Source: Vicinamibacteria bacterium (GTDB taxonomy: Bacteria; Acidobacteriota; Vicinamibacteria; Fen-336; JAGNNV01). Taken from it: a DNA stretch of 6,566 bases. The stretch spans positions 1 to 6,566 of the forward strand of contig JAENWE010000339.1 of assembly GCA_016650185.1 (NCBI GenBank), in the 5' to 3' direction. Positions 5,917 to 6,566 of this stretch are shown piece by piece (the stretch's first letter is position 1; every line of letters starts with the position of its first letter). The position numbers were made by a program, and so were the translations under genes. The notes beneath the pieces were generated by a model. That model searched no databases. It was not told the DNA's origin and worked only from the letters and a program-made list of their open reading frames with translations.

Positions 5917-6210
5917 TTGCCTAGCCTCTCCCAATACTGATTCTGCTCGGCCTTGACCGCCCGTCTGGCCGAGATGATCCGGATCTCGTTCCCGAACCCC
6001 TCGCACGCAGTGGCAGACAGCCAGGAGCCTCAAGCCGGCACTTAGCCCGATCATCACGAAGCGGTCTTCGCCGCTCACCTCATCAGGGTCATCGATTTGC
6101 AGCGCGTTCTCGTCGTAGAAGACGGTGGAGGCCTCCTCGAACGAAACACGATGCTTCTCGACATTCTGCTTGGCTTTTCTGGGATCCCAGGTGAAGGGGG
6201 GATCGGGCAC
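5913..6210 (-). pseudogene. brnT: BrnT-family ribonuclease toxin, frameshifted; in-frame fusion to brnA as it stands
   Basis: BrnT toxins are roughly 90-100-aa RelE-like ribonucleases that block translation. From GTG 6210 the frame gives FTWDPRKAKQNVEKHRVSFE, then an EDRFVMIG strand and LRLLAVCHCVRG, a textbook BrnT N-terminus. After the run of four G at 6000-5997 it scrambles. The expected C-terminus GFGNEIRIISARRAVKAEQN then QYWERLGK with stop TGA 5915-5913 is in the other frame. Deleting one G restores a 98-aa BrnT whose stop overlaps the brnA ATG. With the extra G, toxin start and brnA share one open frame (6210-5689), which would give a fusion with about 31 scrambled residues between the BrnT core and BrnA. 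No good ribosome site is seen before GTG 6210. Confidence 0.8.
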
Positions 6211-6219
6211 GCCGACATT

Positions 6220-6238
6220 GTAGCTACGTCGCAGCTAC
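6220..6238. promoter_or_regulatory. Candidate BrnA operator: paired GTAGCTAC / GCAGCTAC palindromes
   Basis: GTAGCTAC (6220-6227, a perfect 8-base palindrome) and GCAGCTAC (6231-6238) lie 3 bp apart, 9 bp upstream of the brnT start. Ribbon-helix-helix antitoxins commonly bind short repeated palindromes in their own promoter, so this is a reasonable operator candidate. It is inferred from position and symmetry only. Confidence 0.3.
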
Positions 6239-6259
6239 AGTCCAAATGCCTCAGGGTGC

Positions 6260-6330
6260 GTAGAACACTGAATTGAGCGGCGAGGGCCCCGGTCGGTTTG
6301 CGTGTGTGGATTTCCACAATCAGGTACACC
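6260..6330 (-). repeat. attC-like site E, one half intact, other half degenerate
   Basis: GTAGAACACTGAATTGAGCG (6260-6279) followed by GCGAGGGCCC reproduces the left half of sites C and D almost exactly; the minus-strand R' box is GTTCTAC. The expected partner arm (CCTCG, CAATTC, GTTC) is missing. Only weak similarity (TTTGCGTG, then TCAGGT at 6320-6325) remains, next to a local hairpin TGTGGATTTCCACA (6305-6318). The site marks the upstream edge of the brnTA cassette. The right boundary is approximate. Confidence 0.5.
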
Positions 6331-6566
6331 TGCCAGAGACTCCATAGCAGATCCCTCACCGATCGTTCCTTCACGTCGACCGTCTCGCCGACCGAAATCC
6401 CGCACCCGGAGCACCTGCCGGACTCGAATCGTCAGCCGTCCCGTCGAATCCTCGAAGCTGTTGGCGGCGGTCAGAAAGCGCGGCAAGACGGCGGTGGTGT
6501 CGGGGCCTTGCCTGCGCCAGCCTTCCGCTCAACGAGGGGCCTGATTCTGTCGGCAAGGTGCTGGAC
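6331..6566. other. Unassigned sequence at the window edge
   Basis: No gene is recognised. Open frames exist on both strands, the longest minus-strand one reading LPRFLTAANSFEDSTGRLTI and onward, but it runs straight into site E, lacks a convincing start and resembles no family I know. It may be the 3' part of the preceding cassette, possibly broken, given the damaged attC beside it. No tRNA, integrase, attI or promoter is evident. Confidence 0.4.

Noticed and set aside
3345..6330. CRISPR array
   Set aside because: The repeats are about 500 to 1000 bp apart with whole genes between, are palindromic and differ in length, so they are not CRISPR repeats.

Overview
The window is GC-rich, Gram-negative-style DNA. 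It has a secreted hydrolase with a Sec-type signal peptide, strongly GC-biased codons and good Shine-Dalgarno sites. It fits a soil or sediment bacterium, but no single gene fixes the phylum. It divides into two unlike parts. Positions 1 to about 3340 are ordinary chromosome read on the plus strand. Positions 3345 to about 6330 (possibly further) look like the distal end of an integron gene-cassette array, with every gene on the minus strand.

The chromosomal part begins inside a PLP-dependent alpha-oxoamine synthase gene (glycine C-acetyltransferase/KBL-like; its start codon lies before base 1). A secreted beta-lactamase-fold serine hydrolase follows 39 nt later. That hydrolase carries two copies of a Cys-containing C-terminal module. 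Just after the second module the gene runs into a 157-bp palindromic MITE-like element (3144-3300), whose terminal inverted repeats match at 31 of 34 positions. The element appears to have displaced the native stop codon, so the frame stays open to 3609 and runs antisense into the next gene. Removing exactly 157 nt restores a short C-terminus ending at the TGA at 3338-3340.

From 3345 upward there is a regular layout. Palindromic sites of about 70 to 110 bp resembling integron attC sites sit at 3345-3453, 4014-4083, 4570-4644, 5619-5692 and (half degenerate) 6260-6330. One cassette lies between each pair, always on the minus strand, with the attC just past its 3' end. In transcription order the cassettes are: brnT-brnA toxin-antitoxin; a GTG-started alpha/beta hydrolase of the epoxide hydrolase/dehalogenase type; hicB-hicA toxin-antitoxin; and a DinB-fold protein. 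The last attC ends 4 bp from the presumed original stop of the chromosomal serine hydrolase, which marks the array boundary. No integrase or attI is visible. By integron polarity they would lie beyond base 6566, or the array is an integrase-less cassette cluster.

Both toxin genes carry a +1 frameshift, each explained by one extra G in a G-run, while both antitoxins are intact. In brnT-brnA the extra base puts toxin and antitoxin into one continuous 173-codon frame. This is either homopolymer sequencing error or real loss of toxin, and it is the point most worth checking along with the unusual attC family (R' box GTTCTNC instead of GTTRRRY). Positions 6331-6566 hold no gene I can identify.
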